DNA of 64,000 nt from assembly GCF_047663525.1 (NCBI RefSeq), contig NC_092613.1, positions 3,187,501 to 3,251,500 on the forward strand. Direction: 5' to 3'. The notes beneath the pieces were generated by a model that saw only the letters and a list, made by a program, of their open reading frames with translations, had not been told where the DNA came from and did not search any database. Below, in pieces: positions 55,101 through 64,000 of this stretch. This DNA is from Anas platyrhynchos (Eukaryota; Chordata; Aves; Anseriformes; Anatidae). A program made the translations under genes and the position numbers. Position 1 is the first letter of the stretch, and each line of letters starts with the position of its first letter.

Positions 55101-58100
55101 GTTGAAGACATTTGCATTTACTATAAAATTTCCCAGATTGTCCCAAGGAGATGCTCAGATACTACTGAGCACCACTAGTTCCACCAGAGTCTCAGTCAGG
55201 CACTGACAAAGCAGCCAGACAAGCCCAGCTCAGTTTCCTGCACAGCCCAGGTCAGATCCTGGTCCCAGGCACCAAGGCAGCCTAGAGACCCAAACTCTGG
55301 GTCCTTGAACAGGCATCAAACCCCAGCCATGGGGAAAGAATCTGTCTGAGAGCATGGCCAGGACTTGTCTGACCTGAGGAAACATCTCCATGGGGACAAG
55401 GCACCCGGACTGCAGAGGACCCAGTGGCACCTTCTCCCATCCAATCCATGTCCCCAGGAGACTCCCCAGCCTCCAGTGTCCCCAGCCTCCAATAGATGCA
55501 GACATCGGGGGTCTCCAGTGTCCTGCAGCCCCCCCTCCCCAGGAACTGTTCCCTCCCAGCTGCATCTCCCCCATCCTCACCAGCCACTGAGCCATTCCTG
55601 GCGATGGGGCACTCGCTCCAGGGAAGAGGGTACTGGAAGGACTTGAAGAAGTAAAAGATGCTCCAGCCGATGATGACATTGTAATAGAGACCGACAAAAA
55701 AACAGACCTGGGGGGAAGAAGGAGGACACGGTGTGAAGTCGCAAGGCAGTGACACAGTCTCTACCCCACAGTGTACCCAAACCAGCCCCGGACCCACGGA
55801 TGGAGCTGGAAAAGCTGCCATCCACCCCTCAAATGCCCACACTGGGCTCCTCCAGCCCACCCTCCACTTTGCAGGTTGCTAAGCGTCCCACACACCCTGA
55901 GGTGGGGGCTGGAAGGGGCCCATGGGTGCACTTACCAGGCAGCTGGCATAGCCAATGCCCCCGAGGCGGGGACAGATGTAATTCCAGACACCGATGCTGC
56001 CCCGGCGGATCCGCTGCCCCACCGCCAGCTCCAGGAAGAACAAGGGGAGCCCAATGATGATGAGTAGGACCAGGTACGGGACCAGGTAGGCACCTGGCAG
56101 GGGGGAGAAAGCTCATCATGGACCCGTCTCTGCCTGCTCCCGTGCAGCCAAGCACAGACAGACAGGGAGGGACAGGCAGAGCTCAGACAGGCTCTGTCTG
56201 GTCCATTCATTTGTAACAAACACACATGCACGGAAGGGAAGCGTGCAACATCCCTGACAATGTGGGTACATGCAGGATACACCCCTACAGCACACCACAC
56301 CCGTGCAGACCTCAGGACACACCAGGAAACCAACGGGTCCTGCCTGCACACACACCTGAGCACAACTGAACCCCCTGCACTACAACAGCCCCGCAGCAAC
56401 ACTGGCCACGCCACGTGCCACCCTGCACAGCGAGGTCCTCTGGTAGGGGTAGAAATAGCTCAAAATAGAAAGGCAGTTAATCTCTGCCTAATTGAGGAGA
56501 CCAGAGAGAAATTAGCAGTTCATGAAGCATAACCAAATGGCCGTAAAGGATGCGATGACTCACGCTGCAGCGCCTGGCTGATGAATTACTCCAGCCTGCT
56601 GCCGGGGGCTGCGGGATGGGGCTTGGAGCACGTGGCCACAAAGCACATGCTGGAGCCCGGGCACTGTGGGCAAGCTCCCGGCTGGATTTACTCCCTGGTG
56701 ACAGGCATCAGCCCTGGGCCAGGGCAGGACCTGGTGCTGATGCTCCACCAAGCAGCAGCGCTGCAAAGCAGCTCAACCCACGATACTGCCATGAGGCTGC
56801 AGCGTGCTCTGTTCGCAGGACGAGTGCCCTCACAGTGGGTTAGGGATGGATGTTAGAAACACAGGGGGGAGGTAAATCAAGATGCAGCCACCCAGGGTGA
56901 TTAGGAGGGTGAAAGCAAAGGCAGAGTGCAGCGTGGAGCTGGACCCTGGGAAGAAGCACGAGCTTCCCATCTTTGCAATACCCTCCTGTGCATCTGCACC
57001 TCAACCCATCAGCAGACAGAGCAAGAAAGAGATGGACAAGTTTGGAGGCAAATTTCTCCAACATCAGAGATTTTCCTGCTGTGACCCCTGGGAAGATGGG
57101 CACCATGCCCATGCATCATCACCAGCCTGCAGTGGCTCCCAGCACACCAAGTCCTGAGAATTTGGCTCCAACCCATCTTGCTGCCAGCACACAGCCACTC
57201 TCCCCCACAGACAACTGTAAGGGGAGTGGGACAGAAAACAGCCACTGCCACCACCTCAGCAGCCCAGAAGTGGTCTGTCCGTCACTGCCCAGCTCCCGCA
57301 TCTGTCTGCCTGGCACCAGGCTCCCTACCCAGTAGGAATGTCACCTGGGGGCCAAGAGGGTTAAATGTAGTGGGGAGAAAAGGCAGAAAAGCAGCATCCA
57401 CACCAGGGGACAGGCAAGATGGTGCCACTTGTCCAAAAAGCTGAGGGGACTAATGTGGGGGTCAGGAGAGTTCAGCATTCTGCTGCTCAAGCCAGTTCCT
57501 AGCTCTGTGCCTCAGTTTCCCCATCATAAAATATGGAGGCAGCCTGTAAAGCCTGTCTGGAGACCTGCTGCAGGAAGGCATTATACAGTAGCATGGATCT
57601 CCTAAAAGCTGCTGCTTGCCCTGGTATCTGCCTGGCTTTGTGCCCCTATGTCCCAGAGTAGGATGTGGCCAAGCTGTCAGGTTCAAACCCAGCACACCCA
57701 TCTCCACCACAGCAGGTCTCACAGCTGTCAGAGGTACAATTCCCCATCCTGACATCACATCTCATGTGGCCTTTTGACTAAAAAGCAGCTGCTTGATGCT
57801 CCCCAAACACCGTCAGCAAATTCAGCCCTGGCTCTGCGAGGTGATTCTGATCAGGAATCACCCCAGCCTGGGAGCCCCTCACATTTGCCAGCACTTGAGG
57901 TGGACAAGGCTAAAACCCCAGGACGCCAGAGACCCTCAGAGTAAGCTGAGAGAATTTCATTCCTTGCACTAATTACAGGTAATTACTGGCTGTTGTGGCA
58001 ATGTGGAAACTGAAGCATGGAGGGGTTAAGAGAAGCCTAGTTTATAACCACCTGCCCCAAGCTGGGTCCTGATCCCATTTAATCAAGAAAACCAGGAAAT

Positions 58101-59608
58101 AACAGGTGTGAGAGCTCTCTACCCAAGGCAGCAGTGCTCCATCAATCTATCCCAGCCCTGCATTCACCCCAGGCTCAGCCTCCAACCTCCCTGGGCCACG
58201 CACAAACCCATCCTGCTGCAAGAGATGCACGTGTGCCAGCACGTGCAATGCAGCCGGTGCATGCATTCAAGCCTCAAGCCCTGCACACCTGCAGATGAGT
58301 GCTGCAACCTGAGACAACGTGCAAAAGCCCTCCCCCCCCCCCCCAAGCTTTGCAATACCACAGCTGCATTACGCAAAGCCACACTGCACCAAAACCCAGA
58401 CATGCACCTTCTGCATGGAAACAAAGCAGGGCACTGGGAGCTGTGCGTGTCCCCTCGCCACAGGGACCAGGTGCTGGGGACATGCAGAGGGGCAGGGGCT
58501 GGCCACAGCCACAGTGCCCCAGCCAGGACAGGTTGGCGAGGGGTGTGGGCAGCCCTGACAGCATGGGTCAACCTGGGAGGCTGACTCATCACAAAGATGA
58601 CACCAGAGATGTTTTAATTATTGAGGGCACTGCAGGCTTGCTGGGGCTGGGGGCACACTGAGCGATGTAGTGCCAGGAATATGGTGAGCATGAGGCAAAA
58701 GCAAAGCAGAAAGCTGGGCTGATCCTGGCCCCGTTAAATGCTGCTCTGCAGGGGATGCTTCCCATCACTGCAAAGGTCGGTGCTGCGGTGGAGAGGCCTC
58801 GGGGTGGGATCTGGATTATGGACAAGCAACCCACCCTCCCATCAGTGACACGAGCAGTACTGGGTCTCAGCACAGCTGGAGGAGACCTGTCTGCTCCTGA
58901 GCTGGCTGGAAGTTGAATTTGGGGAGGGACAGGAGCCTACACAATGCATATTTTGGACAGGGAAACAGAGGGATGCTCTCTTCTTTTTTTCTCACTAGCT
59001 TCCAAATTGCCCCAGCAGGAATCAGGGATGTAGTGAGAAATCCTGGCTCCTGGCCTGGGACTTGTCTTGTCCTCGAGGCCGGAGGGTGAGCATCCTTTCA
59101 GAAGAGGCTACCCTGGGGGTTCCTGCATCACTGCACCAATACACACTGCAGTGAGCAGCATCCACACCAGGCTGTCCCAACTCTTCCAGCTGCCCCTTTC
59201 CTCCTTCAGAGCCAAAACAAACCACATTGCTCCCTCCTTGCCCAGCAATCCGCACCCTGATGGAGGCAGGACCATGCCAAAACCCACACAGGACCTGAGC
59301 CCATCCCTGCCTCATCTCTCACCTCCTCCATTCTTCTGGCACAGGTAGGGGAAGCGCCAGACGTTGCCTAGCCCCACGGAGTAGCCAATCTGTGCCAGAA
59401 TGTACTGCAGCTTGCTGTTCCACGCCGGCCGGTTCTCCGCATCCAGCTCCTCCTCCCCGTCCTTCTGCTTGTCCCAAGCCTCCCCCGTCACATTGAGCAC
59501 ACTGCGTTTGTAGTCCACAGGCTCCTCGTGAGCCAGCAGGTCGGCCACTGACTCAGTGACATGCTCGTTGCTGTGCTCCCGCTGTGTCACCTTGCTGTTC
59601 TTCGGCAT
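48819..59608 (-). CDS. SLC6A17: SLC6A17 (NTT4), vesicular Na+-dependent neutral amino acid transporter
   Basis: Eleven minus-strand coding exons join in frame: 59608-59323, 56093-55936, 55707-55581, 54878-54697, 53603-53493, 52440-52199, 51465-51273, 50897-50705, 50510-50351, 49744-49582 and 49187-48819. They total 2184 nt including the stop, so 727 residues, the length I recall for the human protein. NTT4 belongs to the SLC6 neurotransmitter-sodium-symporter family. It sits on synaptic vesicles, mainly of glutamatergic neurons, and moves Pro, Gly, Leu, Ala and Gln. Visible features are the start [15 protein letters not shown]1 with [12 protein letters not shown] (residues 77-88), TM6 with [18 protein letters not shown], and the extracellular-loop-2 cysteines C180 and C196. 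Sequons are at N186 and N393, and the C-terminus is [12 protein letters not shown]. There is no frameshift or internal stop. Human variants cause intellectual disability. Confidence 0.97.
49582..49744 (-). CDS. SLC6A17: SLC6A17 coding exon 10
   Basis: This exon encodes residues 552-605, from [14 protein letters not shown] to YSAWIREE, including TM11 and the following loop. The acceptor is CCTTGGCAG and the donor GAGGAG/GTGAGC. Confidence 0.97.
50236..50301 (+). repeat. (GTTT)n-like simple repeat in SLC6A17 intron 9
   Basis: T-runs are separated by single G. On the transcribed strand this gives an A-rich (CAAA)n stretch about 50 bp downstream of the exon 9 donor. Confidence 0.88.
50351..50510 (-). 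CDS. SLC6A17: SLC6A17 coding exon 9
   Basis: This exon completes Val498 and encodes residues 499-550, from [20 protein letters not shown] to [10 protein letters not shown]. It covers TM9 and TM10. The acceptor is CTCCCTGCAG and the donor AA/GTAAGG, which leaves a split Lys codon. It overlaps no long open frame because of its phase, and was read directly from the sequence. Confidence 0.97.
50705..50897 (-). CDS. SLC6A17: SLC6A17 coding exon 8
   Basis: This exon encodes residues 434-497, [20 protein letters not shown] to [11 protein letters not shown], covering TM7-TM8. The SLC6 sodium-site region of TM8 ([17 protein letters not shown]) is intact. The acceptor is CCCCAAACAG and the donor ACAG/GTGAGG. 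Confidence 0.97.
51273..51465 (-). CDS. SLC6A17: SLC6A17 coding exon 7 (large extracellular loop 4)
   Basis: This exon completes Glu369 and encodes residues 370-433, [20 protein letters not shown] to CLLEDELDK. It includes the sequon N393-F-S. The long loop between TM7 and TM8 is a hallmark of the NTT4/B0AT branch of SLC6. The acceptor is CTCCCTTAG and the donor AAG/GTACCC. Confidence 0.97.
52199..52440 (-). CDS. SLC6A17: SLC6A17 coding exon 6 (TM6 region)
   Basis: This exon encodes residues 289-368, [20 protein letters not shown] to MNEKCVV, plus two bases of Glu369. The substrate and ion site motif in TM6 ([17 protein letters not shown]) is intact. The acceptor is the less common CCACCAAG after a good pyrimidine tract. 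The donor GA/GTAGGT overlaps a TAG, so unspliced RNA would stop immediately after Glu369. Confidence 0.95.
53493..53603 (-). CDS. SLC6A17: SLC6A17 coding exon 5
   Basis: This 111-bp exon encodes 37 residues (252-288), [20 protein letters not shown] to GIMHMFTPK, covering TM5. It was found by reading the sequence between exons 4 and 6 rather than from a long open frame. The acceptor is CTTGCCCCAG and the donor AAG/GTAAGA, both in phase 0. Confidence 0.96.
54697..54878 (-). CDS. SLC6A17: SLC6A17 coding exon 4
   Basis: This exon completes Val191 and encodes residues 192-251, [20 protein letters not shown] to KGIQSSGK. It covers the end of extracellular loop 2, with the conserved C196, and TM4. 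The acceptor is CATTTGCAG and the donor AAG/GTGGGT. Confidence 0.97.
55581..55707 (-). CDS. SLC6A17: SLC6A17 coding exon 3
   Basis: This exon encodes residues 149-190, [20 protein letters not shown] to [11 protein letters not shown]. It covers TM3 and the first part of extracellular loop 2, with C180 and sequon N186. The acceptor is CCCCCCAG and the donor GCTG/GTGAGG. Confidence 0.97.
55936..56093 (-). CDS. SLC6A17: SLC6A17 coding exon 2
   Basis: This exon completes Gly96 and encodes residues 97-148, [20 protein letters not shown] to GGIGYASCL, covering TM2 with [14 protein letters not shown]. It was recovered directly from the sequence. The acceptor is CCCTGCCAG and the donor CTG/GTAAGT. 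Confidence 0.96.
56094..59322 (-). other. SLC6A17 intron 1 (after the first coding exon)
   Basis: This 3229-bp intron has donor GTGAGA and acceptor CCTGCCAG. Apart from a short poly(C) run (58330-58343), nothing notable was seen. The other introns of this gene are short, 194 to 1093 bp. Confidence 0.85.
59323..59608 (-). CDS. SLC6A17: SLC6A17 first coding exon
   Basis: This exon encodes residues 1-95 and one base of Gly96. The start ATG at 59608-59606 is chosen because [13 protein letters not shown] is the NTT4 N-terminus. An acceptor (TATCCTGCCCCCCAG) lies just 20 nt upstream at 59629-59630, so the ATG is near the 5' edge of the exon and the rest of the leader must come from an upstream exon. 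The cytosolic N-terminus is acidic ([12 protein letters not shown]) and leads into TM1. Confidence 0.96.
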
Positions 59609-59628
59609 TGGGATGGCTCCGTGTGGCC
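59609..59628 (-). other. SLC6A17: SLC6A17 5' UTR part on the first coding exon
   Basis: Twenty leader bases lie between the acceptor and the ATG. The remaining leader exon was not found in the window. Confidence 0.75.
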
Positions 59629-61051
59629 CTGGGGGGCAGGATAGGGCAAGAGGAGAAGACAAATGTCCCACAGGGCACACAGCTGTGCAAGCTACAGCTC
59701 AGGGCTCACCTCCTCTTCATCAGCAGGACCTGCACAGGGAAGAGGTCAACAGAGAAGGAGGTGATTTTGCCCCAAGGCACAGCAGGGTCTCCATCACCCC
59801 CATTTAGCTGGGGTTAGCACCCCTGGCTGGGGGGTGCTAACAGGGAGCACTCCCCTGGTTCCTCATTCACAGAGAAGAGCTTCCTAGAACCTCTGGAGGG
59901 ACCTTCCCCAGGTGCAGGGTGATGGTGGCAGGTGACAGAGACACCTTTTATCCTCTCACAACCCCACTCCTCATTCCCAAAACTCCTGCATCAGCCCCTG
60001 TGGGTGCTGGACTGGGACAGGCACAGGTGTGTTTATTTTTGGACCCACAGAGGGGAGCGTGGGGTGAGTGTGGGGTTGCTGCCAGTGCCGGGACAAGTAG
60101 GAGGTGAGGAGGGGTGCATTGGCAAACACAACCCACGTGTTTGCACCAGGGATAACTGGCTGCATGAGTAACCCCAACACCAGGCATTTCAGAGAGTGCC
60201 CATGGCTCAGCTTAGCCCCACAGCGTTCATCCCCCTTGAAAAGCTGTGAGGCATCAGGGAGGTCTATGTTGTTCCCCGACCCAGAAAAACACCAAGTACT
60301 GCCCTTCTTAACCATACTGGAAGAACTGGGGTCAGACTGGGTGTTTCTGCCCCATCTGGGACCATGGAGCTTCACCAGCTGGAGAGAAGATGGAGAAAAC
60401 CCACAAGAAATCTCAAGTCTTGAGACGATTCTTCCAAAGGGTCATGCTTGCTCTTTTTCTCTCTTGACCATCTCAACTTTCTAGGGACCTCAGGATGGTC
60501 ACCAGTCCCTGGAAAAGCAATAGTGTGGGTCCCCCACACAGGGACCCATCCTGCCCCAAGCTGGCCATGGGGTCATTTCACCCTCACCGGTGGCTTTCTC
60601 ATGTAGCTGAAGGCTGGTGCAGCACCCATGTGGCATCCTGAAGGTGACACTGCACGCACAATCCATCCCTGGGGTCAGCACAGGCAGCTGATCTCCACTG
60701 GGATGGGCAATATGGGACAGACCTCATGCTCTCCATCCCGGCGAGCAGGAAGAAGACCCCCCCATGTTTTCCCTCAGCTGTCTCCATCTCTTCTTCCCTT
60801 TGCAGAAACACCCAACTTTTTGATTCAGCTCCAAGCAAATCTCACAATCCTGCACCCTTTCAGAGCAGGGGTTCAGGCCAGGCAGCAAAACCGATCCCCA
60901 GCCAGCAGTCCTGGTGCCAGAGGGGAGCGAAGCATCAGCCACAGCAGGAAACCTCACCCTCACCTTGCTGCTTTCTCACCCTGAAGAAAGTTCCCCATCT
61001 GCCAGGCCCCGTTCCTATTACAAAAGCTATTTTCAGCTGAAAGCTGCATCC

Positions 61052-61064
61052 GTTGCCAGGCAAC
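61052..61064. promoter_or_regulatory. X-box (RFX-type) palindrome
   Basis: GTTGCCAGGCAAC is a perfect inverted repeat of GTTGCC around one base. It matches the RFX dimer consensus GTNRCC-N(0-3)-RGYAAC. It lies about 1.4 kb upstream of the first coding exon of SLC6A17, within sequence richer in AT and motifs than its surroundings. Confidence 0.5.
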
Positions 61065-63110
61065 AGCATCGGCTCCACCGCCTTGGCTGGATCAGCTCCT
61101 CCGGAGAAGCCGATTGAATTATTCTTTCCAGCCTGGTCCAGCGATGTTTAATTTCCTAACAAGAACCATTCACGTAAACTGTTCACAGCTCGGCAGCAGC
61201 AATTACCGCACGCGGCTGCCCGTGACAGAGCATCCTCAGCCCCTGGCCAGGGGCTGGCAGCTGCTGGTACCAGGAACAGAGGGCAGAGAAGGTCTCATCC
61301 AGCAGCCAGGAAATCACCGGGATTTCCATTGATTTTGGATCAGATTCTGTGCAGATGAATGTGGACCTTGAATTTAGGCACCCAGTTGAACTGCCTATGG
61401 GTAGTTTGCTGCTCCCTGTCTGCTCAGCTCCTTCCAAGGGTGACTCAGCCCTGAGTAGGACTTAGCCTTGGGGGCTAAAGTCTCTTCTTTCATTAGGGAC
61501 TGAAAACCTACGATCTGCTGGCCAAGTCCCAAAGCTCAGCACCCCGTGGCTCTCCTGAGACAACTCAACCCCCTAGAGCAAAGCCTGGGAGATGCCCAGC
61601 TCCAGGAAGAGAGCGTGAAGCCAGGCCAGCATGATGGGGACAGGGCAAACCCCCAGCACCTCTCTGGGTCTCTGCCTCTCCCCTCCTCGCTTCGGGTCAG
61701 CGTTATCCTCAGGAGTCATGGGGCACCAGGACACGGTGCTCCTGGAAAAGGAGGCTTCAAGCACCTCCAAAGCCACAAAGGCTCTCAGTTCCTTGAAAGA
61801 GCAACATTCCCAAAGGATTTGGGGACCAAAATGGGTGCTGAGCTTTTCTCCTGGGTCTAGGGTAAGAACCAGCCACCTCGCATGGCACCAGGACCCAATC
61901 CAGGGGACAACAGGGCCCTTTCTATTAATTTTCTTAGGATTTTACATCAGCCCCAAGACCTGCACCCCTCAGATTGGAAAGTGCAGTTCAAATCCATCTG
62001 AAAAAAGGTATTTCTGCATATTTATTTAATTGAATGAGGAATTTAATAATAAAAAAAATCTTTTCCCAAAATAATAACTATGATGCAAGAAAGATGAAGC
62101 AGATCAGCTGACAACCAGGAGCTTTCTGAGCTTAAGAAAGATAGAAACCCCTCACCACTGGCAGATGGAAATTCAGCTTGTTTACAAAGCCTCTATGACC
62201 TTAATTTTCTTAAATGTGTGTTTTTCCTTCTTTAGATGGAAGACTGGGGCCTTCCAGAGCCCCCAGCTGCAAGAGCCCCCCTGCGCTGCAGGACCAGGTG
62301 CCTCTCTCAGACACAACCCGCGCTGATGTCCCCATTGTGGGTGCACAGAGAGGGGCCGGGCAAGGCACCAGTTTGTTCTGGGGTCAGCCCTAGTGCCTGA
62401 AAAATGACTTGGAAGCAGTTGCCAACATCCCAGGGGGAGCCACAAGGGGAGAGCATCACTGGGTTGTCTCTGGGATTAACTACCTCCTGCACCTCCCACC
62501 CTTTAGCATCCGCAGGACCCTCCTTGAAGATGATTCTCACTTTTACACACTTCATCCACCGTGTCCCTTTGCTCTAGCAACCCAGGAGCATCAGGCTGAG
62601 GGCACACGGCCATAGGTGGCTGTGGAATGAGCAGTTTTCACCCCATGCAGGGAAAGGGCATGGAAGGAGAGGCTCCTGTTCTGCTACACCCAGGGGTCTG
62701 ACACCATCAGGAAGCTTGCATTGTTCCCAGATGGAGATGGAAGCCCCCACTGTGGGAATGCCACTGTTTGGGAGCTCAGTGCTGTGCATCCCCCAGTGCT
62801 GCCGGCAGCTCCCCACATTCCTGCATGCTCCCAGGGAAGGGAGCTCTGAGCTGTGTGTCCTGCCTCGGCCCATCCTTGCTTTCTCAGGGAGGTGGCTGGG
62901 AATCATGTCAGTGGATCTTTCAGTTAGGCCAGGGAATGCAGATGCAGGCAGGGAGGAAAAGTGGATTTACAGCAGCCTCCACGTAGGGCAGGCACCAGCA
63001 GCAGCTGTGCTCTGGGTCTGGAGGGTGGGCACCAGGGAAGGTTTCTCCTCTTCCAGAGACAGATCAGCTCCTGTGTCCAAATTCTGCACTTATGCCCCAT
63101 TTGGGTCCAT

Positions 63111-63170
63111 AAAGAGGAAAGTGAAGGAGGGAGCGGGGGGAGGGGGAGAGACAGGGGAAGAAGAAAAAAA
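63111..63170 (+). repeat. Purine-rich tract
   Basis: About 60 bases are nearly all A and G, with only a few C or T interruptions, including AGCGGGGGGAGGGGGAGAGA. It could adopt triplex or quadruplex structure. Confidence 0.75.
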
Positions 63171-64000
63171 CAGACTCGGATTTGGTGAATTCAAAATAAC
63201 ATTTAAACCATGGGGACTCTGCTGGTCCTTCCCTACCCCACCACCTTTGCTCCTTCTGCTGCTCCCAGGCAAGACCCCAGCAGCTCCTAAAGGAGAGGAG
63301 ATGATGCTCCCAGCCTCTGGAGATCCAGACCCAGGAAGGTCCAGCTTGCTCCAGCAAGATCAGAGCTAGGAAAAGGGAGAGCAAAGGGTCCAGGGCACAG
63401 AGGAATTGCAGGAGGTGGAATGCCGTTCTCTTGTTCAGGCTGTGAGATCTGAGCATCTGTTTGCAGCTCCCCATCCTCACAGACATGCACAGGGACAGGG
63501 AAACCTTGCACCAAGGGCTGGGCTTTTTTATGCAGATGGAGAGGCTGAAGCAGGGAAGGGATGGATCCAAGGTCACCCAGGGAGCCAGCGAGCCCAGGAA
63601 GGAGATGTGGAAGGACAGAGCAGACACCTCTCCCATCTTCCCTCTGTACCCTGCAAAGCCAAGCAGCAAAGGGGAGGAACTCGAGGTGCATGTCCCAGCT
63701 TTGAGGTCAAACCACAAGAAAAGTAGCTCCAGGACCCCGCCTGCCCCGTGCCACTGCCCAAGGCTGGGAGTGCAGCCCAGCTGGCAGCAGGATCACCTCT
63801 GCAAATGCTTCTCTTGTGAGGCATTGCAGTGCGGGCCTGTGGAGCCCCTTGGCTGCAAGAAACCAGGGGCAGGACCCTCCAGGCAACATCTAAACTCCAC
63901 TGAAAAGCCCCAGGAAGAGACTTTTGCCCCATAGGGAGACACCTCAGCTCTGACCTCCCCAGCCCTTCTCCAGGGGCTCTTCTGCAGTCTCCTTTAAGCA

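Larger units (their letters stand above)
59629..64000. other. Upstream intron or flank of SLC6A17
   Basis: No coding exon or CpG-island promoter is visible, so the non-coding first exon and promoter probably lie beyond the window. The block contains an RFX-type palindrome (61052-61064) in a stretch that looks enhancer-like, and a purine-rich tract (63111-63170). A plus-strand open frame at 62716-63369 shows no known domain. Confidence 0.55.

Noticed and set aside
62716-63369. Plus-strand open frame of 217 codons
   Set aside because: It runs through a purine tract into low-complexity sequence, and no known domain is visible.
1-64000. tRNA, rRNA, CRISPR or bacterial-type operon features
   Set aside because: None seen. 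The window is vertebrate nuclear DNA with spliced genes.

Overview
The window is vertebrate nuclear DNA, almost certainly from a bird and probably from a compact, GC-rich microchromosome. The evidence is two 3'-anchored CR1 LINE copies with the typical end (a TCCAACCC stretch followed by ATTCTGTG-like octamers), short introns, strong CpG islands, and no Alu/SINE or L1 sequence. CR1 also occurs in crocodilians and turtles, so the bird call is likely but not proven.

Two complete neuronal membrane-protein genes lie head-to-tail on the minus strand. SLC6A17 (vesicular neutral amino acid transporter NTT4) has 11 coding exons between 59608 and 48819. They join in frame into a 727-residue protein. 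Its non-coding first exon is not visible and probably lies beyond 64000. Its 3' UTR appears to run about 3.9 kb to an ATTAAA signal at 44961-44966. KCNC4 (Kv3.4, fast-inactivating voltage-gated K+ channel) follows in the same direction. A TATA box at 40109-40116 sits in a CpG island. A leader of about 730 nt without any AUG leads to the start codon at 39354, and the exons are 39354-38704, 32132-31196 and 29688-29503. Two alternative terminal exons can follow. One (23907-23771) gives 636 residues and a tail like that of Kv3.2. A distal one (16785-16724) gives 611 residues and a short Ser/Tyr-rich tail ending TFS. All junctions were checked by hand for GT/AG and for phase.

Layout: 1-15.7 kb is intergenic, with no gene recognised, only simple repeats and a few motif clusters. 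15.7-40.1 kb is KCNC4, with CR1 copies at 21556-22108 (between the two terminal exons) and 36400-38022 (intron 1, antisense, dead reverse transcriptase). 40.1-44.9 kb is the spacer between the genes and holds a second CpG island at about 42.59-42.88 kb. 44.9-59.63 kb is SLC6A17. 59.63-64 kb is its upstream intron or flank, with an RFX-type X-box palindrome at 61052-61064.

The gene order and shared orientation match my recollection of human 1p13 (SLC6A17 next to KCNC4). The two products act in neurons: one loads amino acids into synaptic vesicles, the other repolarises fast-spiking axons and terminals. I did not find a clearly new system. The most informative observations are the distal KCNC4 terminal exon, the TATA/AUG-free leader arrangement, the minisatellite inside the distal 3' UTR, and several non-coding motif clusters.
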